6,876 bases of DNA, from assembly GCA_030045215.1 (NCBI GenBank), contig JASIBJ010000367.1, forward strand, positions 1 to 6,876, given 5' to 3'. Source of the stretch: Streptosporangiaceae bacterium (lineage in GTDB: Bacteria; Actinomycetota; Actinomycetes; Streptosporangiales; Streptosporangiaceae). Positions within the stretch are counted from its first letter, which is position 1. Each line of letters begins with the position of its first letter. The notes beneath the pieces were generated by a model. The model was given only the letters and a program-made list of their open reading frames with translations, did no database searches and was not told the origin of the DNA. Positions 6,319-6,876 of the stretch are shown here, in pieces. Position numbers and translations under genes: made by a program.

Positions 6319-6876
6319 CTAGTAGTCTCCGCAGGTGCCGGTCTTGATCTCGGCGATCGTCGCCGTAGGGGAGGCGGGCTCCGTCGTGGACGGTGCCTCG
6401 ACGAAGACCAGCCCGTTCGGGGCCGCCCACTTCAATGCTCCCGACTGGGTCAGCCCTGGGTACTCCGCTCGCAGTTCCCTCAGCGTGCTGCCAAGGGTGA
6501 TACCCCGCCCCGTAGGCAGGGCTGGTGTCCGTGAGGTTCGGGCGACTGGGTCGTGTGGCGACCCCGTGGTCGTCAGCGGGTAGCCGCCCAAGACGTACCG
6601 GTTGTCCGGTGAAGGTGCCGTCCCGGAACTCGGCGATGAGATCGTGCCAAGCCACCTCGGTGACGGCGGGTCCGCAGCCGGTGTTGATGCCCGTGGCGTC
6701 CGGCTTTCCGAGCCAGGCTCGGAGAGCGGCGATGGCCTTTACCTCCGGCAGCCCGAAATGCACGGTGCCGATCCCGTTCGAGTCGAGCGCCGGGCGTTTC
6801 GTGCCCGGCGCAGACAGCGGCCCGGAATGGGCGCAGCCCGCGACGGCCATGACAACGACCACGCCGATCACGGGCA
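6319..6876 (-). pseudogene. Frameshifted lipoprotein gene, 5' end outside the window
   Basis: Read leftward from the right edge, the frame gives a hydrophobic signal core ending in the lipobox AVAGC (Cys codon at about 6835-6833). It continues through GIGTVHFGLPEVKAIAALRA, an internal GCGP motif and EFRDGTFTG. At about 6604 one extra base breaks the frame. The continuation lies in the next frame as NRYVLGGYPLTTTG and runs to a natural end, KTGTCGDY, before TAG at 6319-6321. Removing one base restores a protein of about 183 residues from the GTG at 6871. That GTG lacks a visible ribosome-binding site and gives a signal peptide with no basic residue, so the true start is probably beyond the window. 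The two remaining cysteines (GCGP and TCGDY) could form a disulfide. I recall actinobacterial lipoproteins with this GxGxVxFG start and TCGD end, of unknown function. A sequencing error is as likely as a true pseudogene. Confidence 0.72.

Noticed and set aside
1..6876. CRISPR array, insertion sequence, attachment site or replication origin
   Set aside because: No spaced direct repeats, transposase or integrase motifs, terminal inverted repeats or iterons were seen.

Overview
The window is GC-rich (coding regions are dominated by G/C third positions) and its protein types point to a soil-type actinomycete: actinobacterial lipoproteins, a Cys-paired secreted repeat protein and a tiny membrane protein. 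No rRNA, tRNA, replication or core metabolic gene is present, so genus cannot be fixed from this sequence. Streptomyces, Catenulispora or Streptosporangiales-type organisms are reasonable guesses only.

Layout. (1) 61-2748 (+): a large unrecognised protein with a 10-residue tandem repeat, four predicted membrane helices, an Asp/Gln-rich linker and a long soluble C-terminal part that may end in an ACT-like domain. Its reading frame is open to the left edge, so the true start may lie outside the window. (2) 2749-3113: no intact gene, but it holds the frameshifted remains of the C-terminal end of an ACMSD-like amidohydrolase. (3) 3114-3923 (+): a predicted lipoprotein with six further cysteines. 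(4) 4138-4422 (+): a small single-helix membrane protein. (5) 4423-4810: non-coding leader region with several inverted repeats. (6) 4811-6058 (+): a secreted protein of seven tandem repeats, best read as a seven-bladed beta-propeller with a cysteine pair in every blade. (7) 6059-6318: convergent intergenic region with hairpins that could stop transcription from both sides. (8) 6319-6876 (-): a second lipoprotein, disrupted by a one-base frameshift and cut at its 5' end by the window edge.

How the genes relate. The intact genes are separated by gaps of over 200 bases, so this does not look like a tight operon. The common theme is the cell envelope: two lipoproteins, one secreted propeller and two membrane proteins. 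There is also gene decay, with one degraded enzyme and one frameshifted lipoprotein. I see no defence system, biosynthetic cluster, CRISPR array or mobile element. The most distinctive items are the closed seven-repeat propeller, the membrane protein with an ACT-like tail, and the enzyme remnant.
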